A stretch of DNA of 64,000 nucleotides from Bacillus sp. Marseille-Q3570. Lineage in GTDB: Bacteria > Bacillota > Bacilli > Bacillales > Fictibacillaceae. A program made the translations under genes and the position numbers. The stretch's first letter is position 1, and the number at the start of each line of letters is the position of its first letter. Positions 53,897-62,641 of the stretch are shown in pieces. The DNA is taken from NCBI RefSeq assembly GCF_946151055.1, contig NZ_CAMGYZ010000010.1, positions 1 to 64,000 on the forward strand. The letters run 5' to 3'. Under the pieces are notes generated by a model, which saw nothing but the letters and a program-made list of their open reading frames with translations, was not told the DNA's origin and did not search any database.

Positions 53897-53994
53897 CAAC
53901 ACGTCTTGATTGACAGATCCGGGAAGGTCGTGTAAATTTAATCCCCACTATTACTATAAGATTAATATATTTTATAGGGAGGAGGATTTTTAGT

Positions 53995-55227
53995 ATGAAA
54001 CGAATCATGAGTGGGTATTTGAAATCATCGTTGATCATAAAAATCACAGTAGCACTCATATTAGGTATTTTTACAGGTATCATTTTTGGAGAACAAACGG
54101 CGGTTCTAGCACCATTCGGCGAGCTGTTGCTTCGTTTGCTGCAATTCTTGATCATTCCACTCGTATTGTTCACGTTGATTGTCGGAGTGAATATGACTCG
54201 CCTTGATCATCTAGGGCGGATGGGATCGAAGGTAGTCATTTATTATGTTCTCACGTCTGCCTTAGCAATCATGGTTGGCCTTGCTGTCGGCGGACTTTTC
54301 GATCCTGGAGCGGGAGTGTCTCTTGAAACCGATAAATCAGTGGAAGTTCCAGAAGACCCTGGTGTGGTCAATGTTTTGTTGAATATCGTACCAACGAATA
54401 TCATTGAAGCATTCAATGAGATGAATTTGCTCGGAATCATTTTTACTGCCCTGGCATTCGGGTTAGCGATATCCGCTTTAAGGAATTCCGAGCATCATGC
54501 CGATCTTGGAGAGCATATATATAAAGGGGTCGAAGCATTGAATGAAGCGACGTTTAAGATATTGAACGTCATTCTTCACTACGTTCCGATCGGTATTTTT
54601 GCGATTGTAGCCGAAACGCTTGGGAAGCAAGGCTTGGATACGATTTTGTCCCTGGGGAACATGATTTTTGTCCTTTATATCGCTTTGTTCGTGCAGGTGG
54701 GGATCTATATGATTCTGCTGCTCGTCTTCAAAAAGAACCCTTTGCACTTTTTCAGACATGCTCGTACCCCGGTCATTACCGCTTTTGCAACACAGAGTAG
54801 TTCTGGAACACTCCCTTTGACAATGGATGCGGGGGAAAATTTAGGTTTATCGAAGAGCCTTTACAGCTTCAGCCTGCCGTTAGGAGCGACGATCAACATG
54901 GACGGAGCGGCAATCCGCATCGCCATTTCAGCTGTTTTTGCAGCGAATTACACGGGTACGGCCCTTAGCTTTACGGATATGCTTGCGATTGTGATTGTTG
55001 GAACGTTGGCTTCCATCGGTACTGCAGGCGTTCCGGGTGCAGGCATCATCATGATTGCAACCGTATTTGCACAAGTGGGCCTCCCGATGGAAGTCGTAGC
55101 GCTATTGACAGCTGTCGATGCACTGGTCGGTATGGGCTGTACGGCATTGAATGTAACTGGAGACCTTGTCGGTACAACACTTATTGATAAAACAGAGAAA
55201 CATAAAACTGAAGAAATTTCGGTTTAA
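53995..55227 (+). CDS. Dicarboxylate / amino acid:cation symporter, DctA/GltP family
   Basis: A 410-residue symporter of the DAACS family with eight helices and two re-entrant loops. Hallmarks: QSSSGTLPLTM (first serine-rich loop), PLGATINMDGAA, GTLASIGTAGVPGAG and ALVGMGCTALNVTGD. GGAGGAGG precedes the ATG. It imports C4-dicarboxylates, glutamate or aspartate. It could be a target of the CitA/DcuS-type system at 42-44 kb, but no shared site was identified. Confidence 0.9.
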   Translation: MKRIMSGYLKSSLIIKITVALILGIFTGIIFGEQTAVLAPFGELLLRLLQFLIIPLVLFTLIVGVNMTRLDHLGRMGSKVVIYYVLTSALAIMVGLAVGGLFDPGAGVSLETDKSVEVPEDPGVVNVLLNIVPTNIIEAFNEMNLLGIIFTALAFGLAISALRNSEHHADLGEHIYKGVEALNEATFKILNVILHYVPIGIFAIVAETLGKQGLDTILSLGNMIFVLYIALFVQVGIYMILLLVFKKNPLHFFRHARTPVITAFATQSSSGTLPLTMDAGENLGLSKSLYSFSLPLGATINMDGAAIRIAISAVFAANYTGTALSFTDMLAIVIVGTLASIGTAGVPGAGIIMIATVFAQVGLPMEVVALLTAVDALVGMGCTALNVTGDLVGTTLIDKTEKHKTEEISV

Positions 55228-55285
55228 GATGTAGTGTTGTTAGGTTAATTAGATGGAAAGGATTTTGACGTAGTAAAATCGTACC

Positions 55286-55390
55286 AAATTGTACAAGATG
55301 TCCCTGAAATTGTTCAAGATACACATGAAATTGTACAAGATAGCCTTGAAATTGTTCAAGATCACCCCGAATTTGCTCAAGATGTCAGCT
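55286..55390. repeat. Tandem array of five 21-nt units
   Basis: Units start at 55286, 55307, 55328, 55349 and 55370, with consensus AAATTGTWCAAGAT followed by seven variable bases. Each of the first units contains TTGTACAA or TTGTTCAA, a small palindrome. It lies between the symporter stop and its terminator, so it should be transcribed in the mRNA tail. Compare 31994-32119. Confidence 0.85.
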
Positions 55391-55419
55391 ATCGTCTGAT
55401 TTTTTATACTAAAATAAAG

Positions 55420-55446
55420 AACACCTCTGTTTGCGGAGGTGTTTTT
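55420..55446. terminator. Terminator between dctA-like and CHRD genes
   Basis: AACACCTC / GAGGTGTT with an 8-nt loop and T run, convergent to the CHRD gene. Confidence 0.85.
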
Positions 55447-55467
55447 CCCTGGTTCCTTTCTATATCT

Positions 55468-55920
55468 TTAAAATGACGGTCGTTTTCGGACGGGGATGAT
55501 TTGTCCTCTTATTTCACCTTCTGGATGTTGGTCCGTACTTACATTGATATACATGAGCCCTTCATCCATGAGAAGGATCAAGTCACTTACATTTTCCACC
55601 CCTTCATCATTGCTGATGATGTTTTTATCTGTAATGGTGCCTGCTATAAGGCCGTTCTGGATACCTGTACTGGCTTGTTCTTCAAAAGAAGTCAGTTCAT
55701 CACCTTTTAATAATACAGTTGCTTGACCATTTTGCCCGATTGCGCCGAAATGGATATGTGCTTGTACGAAATTACGGATGTCGTCCACCTTGAAAATGAA
55801 CTTGATTTTGGTTTGTGAACCATTTGCGACGAGTTTAGCCATCCCGTAAGCTTCGGTATCTACTGAAGGGACATGATTGTTACCGTTCAACCTAACGTTA
55901 TACTTTTGCAAATTTACCAC
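55468..55920 (-). CDS. CHRD-domain protein
   Basis: 150 residues forming one CHRD (chordin) domain: FKVDDIRNFVQAHIHFGAIG (with the conserved H-I-H) and MYINVSTDQHPEGEIRGQII at the end, which is the family hallmark. No signal peptide is present, unusual for a domain mostly seen in exported proteins; in Bacillus some are spore-surface proteins. AGGAGGT precedes the ATG. It is a single gene. Confidence 0.85.
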   Translation of the reverse strand: MVNLQKYNVRLNGNNHVPSVDTEAYGMAKLVANGSQTKIKFIFKVDDIRNFVQAHIHFGAIGQNGQATVLLKGDELTSFEEQASTGIQNGLIAGTITDKNIISNDEGVENVSDLILLMDEGLMYINVSTDQHPEGEIRGQIIPVRKRPSF

Positions 55921-56091
55921 CTCCTGAATTGCAAGAGAAACTATATTATCGTATTCAGGGGGTAGACAGGTTGTATGGTCGAACGTACCGATTGTCCAAA
56001 TGTTTGTCGAAGATTGGACACAGTCACATCCGCCCAGATTCCTTCATATAATTATAAAAGGAATGAGCCCAGGTAGAGGGAGAGGGTATGG

Positions 56092-56559
56092 ATGAAATTT
56101 ACGGTACAATATATCCCGCTGAACAAGATCAAACCGGATCTGTCAGTGAAAATTACTGAACAAATCAAGAAGCTGCAAAACCTGATGTGGGATTGTATGT
56201 ATATTTTAGTCGTGAAAAAGAACCGGGCTGACGGAACGTATACCCTTTTAAGCGGCCGCGAACGCTATGATCACTTGCGTAATGAAACGCGAAATGTCTA
56301 TGCACCGTGTATTGTCGATGACAGTGATCCTCCGAAAGTAAAGGCGATCTTTTTGCGGATCAGGAACAAACAGCCTCTGGACGATTTTCCGTTGACACCG
56401 AAAAGCTGGGCGATCGTCCGTACTTTTTTGAGAAAAGAGCCCCGCTTCCACAAGCTTTCACGCTATCAGCAAATCAAAGTCCTCCTTCTAGGCGCGAGAT
56501 ACAAACGTACCGTAATCCTCTCCATGCAAAACAGGGTGGAACAGCTTTTGAAAGAATAA
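56092..56559 (+). CDS. ParB-like domain protein
   Basis: 155 residues. The first 90 residues have the ParB/Srx N-terminal plan: YIPLNKIKPDLSV, then ILVVKKNRADGTYTLLSGRERYDHLRN, where SGRERY corresponds to the ParB GERR-like nucleotide-binding box. The C-terminal part is basic and helical, with no clear HTH. A GGGAGAGGG site precedes the ATG. Function unknown; it is probably a CTP- or ATP-binding regulatory protein rather than the chromosome partition ParB. Confidence 0.6.
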   Translation: MKFTVQYIPLNKIKPDLSVKITEQIKKLQNLMWDCMYILVVKKNRADGTYTLLSGRERYDHLRNETRNVYAPCIVDDSDPPKVKAIFLRIRNKQPLDDFPLTPKSWAIVRTFLRKEPRFHKLSRYQQIKVLLLGARYKRTVILSMQNRVEQLLKE

Positions 56560-56689
56560 GAAATGCAATGCAGTTAACGATGAATATTGGGAAAAAGTTC
56601 TACTATAGTGGGTAGAGCTTTTTTATTGAATTCGGTGCTGTGGTGCACTAAAATGAAAAGACTTAATATTTTGAAAGAAGGCGCAACTT

Positions 56690-57331
56690 ATGAAGCTCCA
56701 AGTCCAATTTCCTTTTTTTACACTCGGGCTGATCATTTTCAGTTATGGGATTTCTGTAGCGATCCAGGTGCAGCATTTGGGAATCCATCCATGGGATGTA
56801 TTAAACATCGCGTTATTTGAAAAATTCGGCCTTACGATCGGGACCTGGGCTGTCCTTGTCGGTATGTTCCTGGTTGTCGTGTCCTATTTCTTAGACAAGA
56901 GCTACATCAATATCGGGACGTTCCTGAACGCGTTGGCTGTTGGTCCGCTGGTCGATCTGTTCCTCTATCTCGAGATTTTTCCGAAATCTTCTTCAACTTT
57001 TACAGATGTCCTCGTTTTGTTTTTAGGTATTGTGCTGATGGGGATCGGCGGCGGGATGTATTCTGGAGCGAGAATCGGGGCTGGACCAAGGGATGGCTTC
57101 ATGCTATCGATCTCAGATAAACTTGGTATGTCGATCAGCCGTGTTCGGATCATAGTGGAGAGCATCGTGCTCTTATTGGGATGGCTGCTTGGGGGGCCTA
57201 TTTTCATTTTCACCTTCGTCATCACCTTCATCCAGAGCCCGATCTACCAACGGGCATACCTGCAAACGAGCAGGTGGGTGGTGAAACTATCTGAACCGTT
57301 GAAACCGAAGAAGGATGTGCGTTCTGCTTAA
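56690..57331 (+). CDS. YczE/YitT-like integral membrane protein
   Basis: A 213-residue protein with five or six helices, GISVAIQVQHLGIHPWDVLN, GIGGGMYSGARIGAGPRDGF and LGWLLGGPIFIF being the typical YczE pattern (G-x-G-x-x-Y-x-x-A-x-x-G-x-G-P-R-D). YczE-like proteins have been linked to peptide-antibiotic synthesis in Bacillus, but most are uncharacterised. It is a single gene with a terminator. Confidence 0.8.
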   Translation: MKLQVQFPFFTLGLIIFSYGISVAIQVQHLGIHPWDVLNIALFEKFGLTIGTWAVLVGMFLVVVSYFLDKSYINIGTFLNALAVGPLVDLFLYLEIFPKSSSTFTDVLVLFLGIVLMGIGGGMYSGARIGAGPRDGFMLSISDKLGMSISRVRIIVESIVLLLGWLLGGPIFIFTFVITFIQSPIYQRAYLQTSRWVVKLSEPLKPKKDVRSA

Positions 57332-57340
57332 ATTCTCTTC

Positions 57341-57370
57341 AAAAACTGTCGATTTTATCGGCAGTTTTTC
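57341..57370 (+). terminator. Terminator of the YczE-like gene
   Basis: AAAAACTG / CAGTTTTT, with a further CGAT/ATCG pairing inside, then TC-rich T run. Confidence 0.8.
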
Positions 57371-57438
57371 TTTTGGTTAAAATTACCGAATAGAAAGATT
57401 ACTGTCAATATTGACATTTCTGAAAATTATACGGTATT

Positions 57439-57462
57439 ATGTACAATGTATACATTATACAT
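57439..57462. promoter_or_regulatory. Palindromic operator candidate for the GntR regulator
   Basis: ATGTACAATGTATACATTAT then ACAT is a 24-bp palindrome with 11 of 12 pairs matching. It begins about 39 bases before the start codon of the GntR gene. FadR/FCD regulators bind such AT-rich palindromes, so it is probably an autoregulatory and operon-control site. Confidence 0.65.
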
Positions 57463-57477
57463 TTAGAGAGGTTTTTT

Positions 57478-58146
57478 ATGGAAAACTTTAAAATGAAACC
57501 GGTTAAAAAGAAAAAAACAACAAAAGAAATTGTTTATGATCAGATTAAAAATGCGATTTTGACAGGTATGATTCCAAAGCATGAAATGCTAACGGAAACT
57601 TCACTTGCCGAAACGTTAGAAACATCAAGGACACCTATAAGAGAAGCTGTTTCTGAGTTGCTTAAAGAAGGGCTTTTAGTCCACATACCCAGGAAAGGCT
57701 TCAAGGTAAGGGAAATAACAGAAAGCGAAAAAGATCAAATCATCTTTCTGCGCCGATCTATTGAGGCTGAAGGGTTAAGGAATTTAGCGTCAGTAGTTTC
57801 TATCGAACAAATCAAATTACTTAAAGAAATCGTTAATAACCAAGAAGAAGCTATGAAAGAGAATAATCGTATTAAATATATTGAACTAGATCAATTTTTC
57901 CATAGGAAAATATTGGAGTTTGCGAACCAAAACCTTTTAGAACAAATTTTAAAAGAGGTTTACAACCTTACACGGTTGATCGGTCACACTGCTTTGATGA
58001 AGGAAGGCCGTATGGGGGAAGTCATAAGGGAACATAAAGAAATCATCGATGCTTTAGAAGCCCGTGATGCATCAAAAGCAAAAGAATTGATGATCGGGCA
58101 CTTAGAAAAGACTTGGGAAACAGTAAGATCTGTTGAAAATAACTAA
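57478..58146 (+). CDS. GntR-family regulator, FadR/FCD subfamily
   Basis: A 222-residue regulator with a winged-helix domain at about 14-80 (YDQIKNAILTGMIPKHEMLT and SRTPIREAVSELLKEGLL) and an FCD ligand domain at about 90-215 (ELDQFFHRKILEFANQN and HKEIIDALEARDASKAKELM). ATG 57478 follows AGAGAGG. It heads a seven-gene set including a TRAP transporter. FCD regulators bind carboxylates, so the transported acid or a product is the likely effector. Confidence 0.9.
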   Translation: MENFKMKPVKKKKTTKEIVYDQIKNAILTGMIPKHEMLTETSLAETLETSRTPIREAVSELLKEGLLVHIPRKGFKVREITESEKDQIIFLRRSIEAEGLRNLASVVSIEQIKLLKEIVNNQEEAMKENNRIKYIELDQFFHRKILEFANQNLLEQILKEVYNLTRLIGHTALMKEGRMGEVIREHKEIIDALEARDASKAKELMIGHLEKTWETVRSVENN

Positions 58147-58163
58147 GCTTATCATTGTAAAAA

Positions 58164-58177
58164 TGTAAGCGTTAACA
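58164..58177 (+). promoter_or_regulatory. Perfect cre box (CcpA site) in the TRAP operon
   Basis: TGTAAGCGTTAACA fits all 14 positions of TGWAANCGNTNWCA. It lies between the GntR gene and the DUF2848 gene, just before the latter's ribosome binding site, so CcpA would act as a roadblock or at an internal promoter. Confidence 0.75.
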
Positions 58178-58189
58178 GGTGGGGGAATT

Positions 58190-58891
58190 ATGAAACATAC
58201 AGACGAGAAGAAAAAACGTAACCCTTTTATAGTGGAAATAGGGGATGAAATGAAGAAACTTGAAATCAATAAAGCATATTGTATCGGTTATGCAGGGAGA
58301 AATAAAGAAAAAACGTGGGAGCATGTAAAGGAACTCGCTGAAATTGGAGTCCCAGAACCTGAAGAAGTACCTTCACTTTATCCAGTCAGCACAAGCAGTC
58401 TAAGTCATGGGCAGAACATTGAAGTAATCGGCGATAAAACGAGTGGTGAAGCTGAAATCGTATTGATATTCGGTAATTCTTTAAATGAGGTCTATGTCAC
58501 AGTTGGCAGTGATCACACGGACCGTGCACTTGAGACCGTAGACATCAATAAGTCGAAACAAGTGTGTGACAAACCCTTCGCGGCCAAAGCATGGTCGTTT
58601 GAAAAGGTAAAAGACCATTGGGATCAGTTAGAGTTATCTTCACAGATATACTTGAATGGTGAATGGGTCGACTATCAAAAAGATACAATTGACGCAATCA
58701 TTCCTTACGAAGAAATAAAAGAATTCTTAATTCAAAAAAATGTTCCGCTCAAGAAAAGCATCGTATTCTCTGGTACTGTCCCATTACTGGATGGATTCAA
58801 ATATGGGGATAAGTTTAGAATGGTATTTTCAGATCCCTTAAATGGTGATCAAATTACGGCAGAATATGAGATCAATAATTTAATTGATTAG
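58190..58891 (+). CDS. DUF2848 family protein (fumarylacetoacetase-like fold)
   Basis: 233 residues. The family block is YVTVGSDHTDRALETVDINK followed by SKQVCDKPFAAKAW and PLKKSIVFSGTVPLLDGF. DUF2848 proteins are related in fold to fumarylacetoacetate hydrolases and are often near transporters for carboxylates. GGTGGGGG precedes the ATG. It is followed after 11 bases by the nitrilase-family gene. Substrate unknown, likely an acyl or keto acid derivative. Confidence 0.8.
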   Translation: MKHTDEKKKRNPFIVEIGDEMKKLEINKAYCIGYAGRNKEKTWEHVKELAEIGVPEPEEVPSLYPVSTSSLSHGQNIEVIGDKTSGEAEIVLIFGNSLNEVYVTVGSDHTDRALETVDINKSKQVCDKPFAAKAWSFEKVKDHWDQLELSSQIYLNGEWVDYQKDTIDAIIPYEEIKEFLIQKNVPLKKSIVFSGTVPLLDGFKYGDKFRMVFSDPLNGDQITAEYEINNLID

Positions 58892-58902
58892 GGGGGAGAA
58901 GG

Positions 58903-59700
58903 ATGAAGTTTTCTCTATACCAGATGGATATTTTCCCAGGAGACCCGGAAAAAAACAGACAAAAAGTCAAGGCTTGGATTGAGAAAGAAGTGAAAGAAAA
59001 TGCTCCAGACACGGTTGTCCTTCCAGAAATGTGGACGACTGCGTATACCTTGGATCAATTGGATGGATTAGCTGATCAGGATGGGGAACCTACTCGTAGT
59101 TTTTTGAAGGAATTGGCGGAAAAACATGAGATTAATATAATCGGTGGTTCGGTCGCGAATCAAGTGAATGGGAAAATTTATAATTCCTCTTTTGTTTTTA
59201 ACCGTAAGGGTGAGCAGGTTTATCAGTACGATAAGGTCCATCTTGTTCCGATGCTGGATGAACCCAACTTCTTAACCGGAGGAGAAAGGGCAGCCGAAAT
59301 CTTTGAACTAGATGGTGTTAAGATGGGCGTCATCATTTGTTATGATTTAAGGTTTCCAGAACTTATCCGTTCGGTAGCTCTTGAAGGAGCCCAAATCTTA
59401 TTCATAGTTGCGGAATGGCCGCTTGCACGACGAAACCACTGGGTAACCCTTCAAAAAGCAAGAGCAATTGAAAACCAGATGTATGTACTTTCCTGTAATC
59501 GGATCGGATCCCACGATGGAGTCGAGTTCAGCGGGACCTCAATGGTAACTGACCCTTGGGGAGATGTCTTGGTAGAAGGCAAAGTTGAAGAGGAAGAATC
59601 TCTCTCCATTGTTCTTGATTTAGAGAAAGTTAAAAAGGTTAGAACTGATGTACCTATTTTCACAAGCAGGGTACCTCAATTATATAAAAAAGAGTTATAA
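58903..59700 (+). CDS. Carbon-nitrogen hydrolase (nitrilase superfamily, omega-amidase-like)
   Basis: A 265-residue enzyme with the nitrilase triad: Glu42 in LPEMWTTAY, Lys111 in YDKVHLVPMLDE and Cys146 in GVIICYDLRFPEL. This plan and the YDKVHL block fit YafV/Nit2-type omega-amidases, which hydrolyse alpha-ketoglutaramate or related amides. GGGGGGAGAAGG precedes the ATG. Linked to the TRAP and hydratase genes, it may release ammonia from an imported amide or amide intermediate. Confidence 0.85.
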   Translation: MKFSLYQMDIFPGDPEKNRQKVKAWIEKEVKENAPDTVVLPEMWTTAYTLDQLDGLADQDGEPTRSFLKELAEKHEINIIGGSVANQVNGKIYNSSFVFNRKGEQVYQYDKVHLVPMLDEPNFLTGGERAAEIFELDGVKMGVIICYDLRFPELIRSVALEGAQILFIVAEWPLARRNHWVTLQKARAIENQMYVLSCNRIGSHDGVEFSGTSMVTDPWGDVLVEGKVEEEESLSIVLDLEKVKKVRTDVPIFTSRVPQLYKKEL

Positions 59701-59716
59701 GGGGAGGAAAAGTGTC

Positions 59717-60706
59717 ATGAAACTTAAAAATTTATGGACCGTAGGCTTGTTTGCTTTGTTACTTGTCGTCTCGACAGCATGTTCTGGAAGTGGGAGTGAA
59801 GGTGATACAGTAACGCTTAAGCTTGCCCACTCAGGCTCTGAATCACATCAATATCATATTGCAGCTGAAAAATTCAAAGAATTAGTGGAAGAAAAGACTG
59901 GCGGGTCAGTAAAAGTAGAAATCCATGGGAATGCAACTCTTGGAAGTGAAGCAGACGTAATTGAGCAGGTCATGGATGGTTCAGTCGATATGACTACTGT
60001 TGCAGCAGATAGTTCTTTTGCAAATACAGTTCCTGAAATGAATGTTTTCGGTATTCCATATTTATTTGATGATGAAGAGCATGTTTACAACACTCTAGAT
60101 GGAGAGATTGGAAAAGAACTGTTAGGGAAAGTTGACGAGCACAATATGAAAGGTCTTGGCTATTGGGAAGTGGGTTTCAGACATCTAACGAACAATAAAA
60201 AGGAAATTGATACACCTGATGATGTAAAAGGATTAAAAGTACGTGTTCAACCAGCTCCTGTTTGGGAATCTCATATGAAAGCCTTTGGAGCAAGTCCGAC
60301 TCCTGTTGACTTCAATGAATTATATTCTGCACTTGATCAAGGTGTTGTAGACGGGCAAGAAAACCCATTGCCTACCATCGATTCTATGAAATTTTATGAG
60401 GTTCAAAAATATGTAGCATTAACAGCACACACCTATTCCCCTGCTGTTGTAGTTATGAGCAATAATGCTTGGGGTAAGCTTGATGAAGACCAACAAAAGC
60501 TTGTGGAAGAGGCGGTTTCAGAAACTACAAAATACCATAGAGAAACATTAGCTAAAAAAGAACAGGAAATCCAAAATAAGCTTGAAGAAAATGGAGTAAC
60601 CTTTACTGAACCAGACCGTGATGCATTCCGTGAAGCGACTAAGGACGTAAAAAACGCTGTTAGTTCACAAGTGCCGGAAGACTTGGTCAACAAAATTAAA
60701 CAATAA
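59717..60706 (+). CDS. dctP: TRAP transporter substrate-binding lipoprotein DctP
   Basis: A 329-residue solute receptor with lipobox VSTACSGSG (Cys22). GIPYLFDDEEHVYNTLDG, LKVRVQPAPVWESHMKAFG and ELYSALDQGVVDGQENPLPT are diagnostic for DctP. ATG 59717 follows GGGGAGG; the frame is open upstream inside the preceding gene but those residues lack meaning. In TRAP systems this protein binds an organic acid by a conserved Arg and passes it to DctQM. Confidence 0.92.
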   Translation: MKLKNLWTVGLFALLLVVSTACSGSGSEGDTVTLKLAHSGSESHQYHIAAEKFKELVEEKTGGSVKVEIHGNATLGSEADVIEQVMDGSVDMTTVAADSSFANTVPEMNVFGIPYLFDDEEHVYNTLDGEIGKELLGKVDEHNMKGLGYWEVGFRHLTNNKKEIDTPDDVKGLKVRVQPAPVWESHMKAFGASPTPVDFNELYSALDQGVVDGQENPLPTIDSMKFYEVQKYVALTAHTYSPAVVVMSNNAWGKLDEDQQKLVEEAVSETTKYHRETLAKKEQEIQNKLEENGVTFTEPDRDAFREATKDVKNAVSSQVPEDLVNKIKQ

Positions 60707-60711
60707 TACTG

Positions 60712-60775
60712 TAGGGGATGACTCTTGAACAATGTACCCGGCACCCCAAGTCAGGTTCTTGTGAGTCATCCCCTA
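60712..60775 (+). other. Long hairpin between dctP and dctQ
   Basis: TAGGGGATGACTC and GAGTCATCCCCTA pair perfectly over 13 bp across a 38-nt loop, without a T run. It probably protects the dctP transcript end or lets only part of the transcripts continue, giving more receptor than membrane subunits, as is common in binding-protein-dependent operons. Confidence 0.75.
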
Positions 60776-60800
60776 TTCATTTAAGAAAGGGGGAGGCTGT

Positions 60801-61259
60801 ATGGTTTTCAGTAAAATTGATGCCTTTCTAGGGAAACTGCTAGAAATCATCATAACAATCTGTTTGTCAGCTACTGTAGTGATCACTTTTTTACAAGTCA
60901 TATTTCGTTACGTTTTGAAACAGCCTCTAAGCTGGTCACAGGAAGCGTTAATGATCGGTTTTGTCTATAGTGTCTTGTTTGGTGCCGCGCTTGCTATAAA
61001 AAATCGGGATCACCTGACAGTGGATATGCTGGAAAATGCTCCAATACTTTTATCTAAAATTTTGGAGATTATCGAATTCATAGTTGTAGGGATCGTAATC
61101 GTGGTCCTTCTTTACTTCGGTTACCTTCTGGTGATGGACAATTTTGCATCTGGGCAGATTCTTGGGATTTTACCTATAAAGAAAGCTTATGTATATCTTG
61201 CTGTACCGCTTAGTGCTTTATTTATGATCTATTATCATGTTAAGAAGGTGTTTACATGA
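60801..61259 (+). CDS. dctQ: TRAP transporter small membrane subunit DctQ
   Basis: 152 residues with four helices, and the DctQ signature RYVLKQPLSWSQEALMIGFV around residues 35-55. It pairs with DctM in the membrane. GAAAGGGGGAGG precedes the ATG and the gene overlaps dctM by four bases. Confidence 0.92.
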   Translation: MVFSKIDAFLGKLLEIIITICLSATVVITFLQVIFRYVLKQPLSWSQEALMIGFVYSVLFGAALAIKNRDHLTVDMLENAPILLSKILEIIEFIVVGIVIVVLLYFGYLLVMDNFASGQILGILPIKKAYVYLAVPLSALFMIYYHVKKVFT

Positions 61260-62530
61260 TTTGGCTAGTTGTACTATTGTTTCTATTAATACTTATACGA
61301 ATCCCAATTGCTTTCGCACTAGGGTTCATTTCTATTCTTGGAATTTTCCTAGCAGATCCTGGCCTGCTTACAAATGTTCCGAGAAAAGTCTTCAGCGGGG
61401 TAAATAACTTCACTCTAGTAGCTGTACCATTGTTTATTTTAGCTGGCGAAATCATGTCTAAGGGCGGTATTTCGAAGCGCTTGATCAATTTTTCCAAAAC
61501 ACTTGTTGGTCCACTTCCAGGTGGTTTAGCTATGGTCGTTGTTCTTGCAAGCGTATTCTTTTCCGCATTGACCGGAACGGCGATCGCTGCAGCAGCTGCT
61601 ATTGGCGGAATGATGATCCCAGCCATGAATAAAGAGGGATATGATGTTAGATTTTCATCCAGTTTAGTTGCAACATCTGCAACAATTGGACCTATCATCC
61701 CCCCAAGTATAGTCTTGATTTTATATGGAGTAATCGCTAGTGTTTCAATAGGGGATTTATTTATAGCTGGAGTTATTCCAGGAGTATTAATGGGAATTGG
61801 ACTTATGGGGTACAGTTACTATGTAGGGAAAAAAGAGGGATATCGTTCAAGTGATCGAAGAGCCACCTTAAAAGAAGTAGTAGTTGGTGCAAAGGATGCA
61901 ATTCTTGCTTTGATTATGCCGGTTATTATCATTGGGGGTATTGTTTCAGGAGTATTTACCCCAACTGAGTCTGGTGTAATAGCTGTCGTCTATGCCTTGG
62001 TTATCGGGTTGTTTATTTATAGAGAGATTAAAATAAAAGACCTATGGCCTATTATGCTTTCAACAGCTAAAACAACTGCGGCAATTGTGTTCTTGATCGG
62101 AAGTGCTTCACTCTTCATATGGTTCTTATCGTTCAACCAAATCCCGAATCAATTAATTGAGATGATGGGAGATGTTTCTGAAAACCCGATCTTAATGTTA
62201 CTTATTATTAATCTAGTCTTACTAATTGCAGGAACATTTATTGATACAATCAGTGCTGTCTCCATTTTCACACCATTGTTCTTACCATTAGTCCTAGCTA
62301 GCGGTATTGATCCAGTGCATTTCGGTATTATTTTAGCCGTCAACCTTACAATCGGTATGGTCACTCCTCCATTAGGGGTATGTTTATTTGTGACGTCTTC
62401 AATTGCAAAAATAGGTGTACCGAAAATGTTTAAATATTTATTCCCGCAAATTGCAATTCTGATCATCATACTTTTGATTATCACTTATATCCCGGAAGTA
62501 ATCTTATTTCCGGTTGAGCTATTTAAATAA
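61256..62530 (+). CDS. dctM: TRAP transporter large membrane subunit DctM
   Basis: A 424-residue, about 12-helix sodium-coupled carrier. Typical parts are LFILAGEIMSKGGISKRLIN, SALTGTAIAAAAAIGGMMIP, TIGPIIPPSIVLILYGVIAS and GMVTPPLGVCLFVTSSIA. The start codon overlaps dctQ. A terminator follows. Together with dctP and dctQ it imports an unknown organic acid. Confidence 0.93.
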   Translation: MIWLVVLLFLLILIRIPIAFALGFISILGIFLADPGLLTNVPRKVFSGVNNFTLVAVPLFILAGEIMSKGGISKRLINFSKTLVGPLPGGLAMVVVLASVFFSALTGTAIAAAAAIGGMMIPAMNKEGYDVRFSSSLVATSATIGPIIPPSIVLILYGVIASVSIGDLFIAGVIPGVLMGIGLMGYSYYVGKKEGYRSSDRRATLKEVVVGAKDAILALIMPVIIIGGIVSGVFTPTESGVIAVVYALVIGLFIYREIKIKDLWPIMLSTAKTTAAIVFLIGSASLFIWFLSFNQIPNQLIEMMGDVSENPILMLLIINLVLLIAGTFIDTISAVSIFTPLFLPLVLASGIDPVHFGIILAVNLTIGMVTPPLGVCLFVTSSIAKIGVPKMFKYLFPQIAILIIILLIITYIPEVILFPVELFK

Positions 62531-62555
62531 ATAAGGTAATGTGTAAAAAAATATC

Positions 62556-62580
62556 AGCACCACAATTAGTGGTGTTTTTC
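62556..62580 (+). terminator. Terminator after dctM
   Basis: CACCAC / GTGGTG with a 5-nt loop and TTTTTCTTT. Confidence 0.75.
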
Positions 62581-62641
62581 TTTAATATTTGTGTGTTCAT
62601 TACGATTACTCTTATAGAATAGAAAGGGTGTATCAATCAAC

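Noticed and set aside
55286-55390. CRISPR array
   Set aside because: Units are directly adjacent (21-nt period) with no spacers and no cas genes are nearby.
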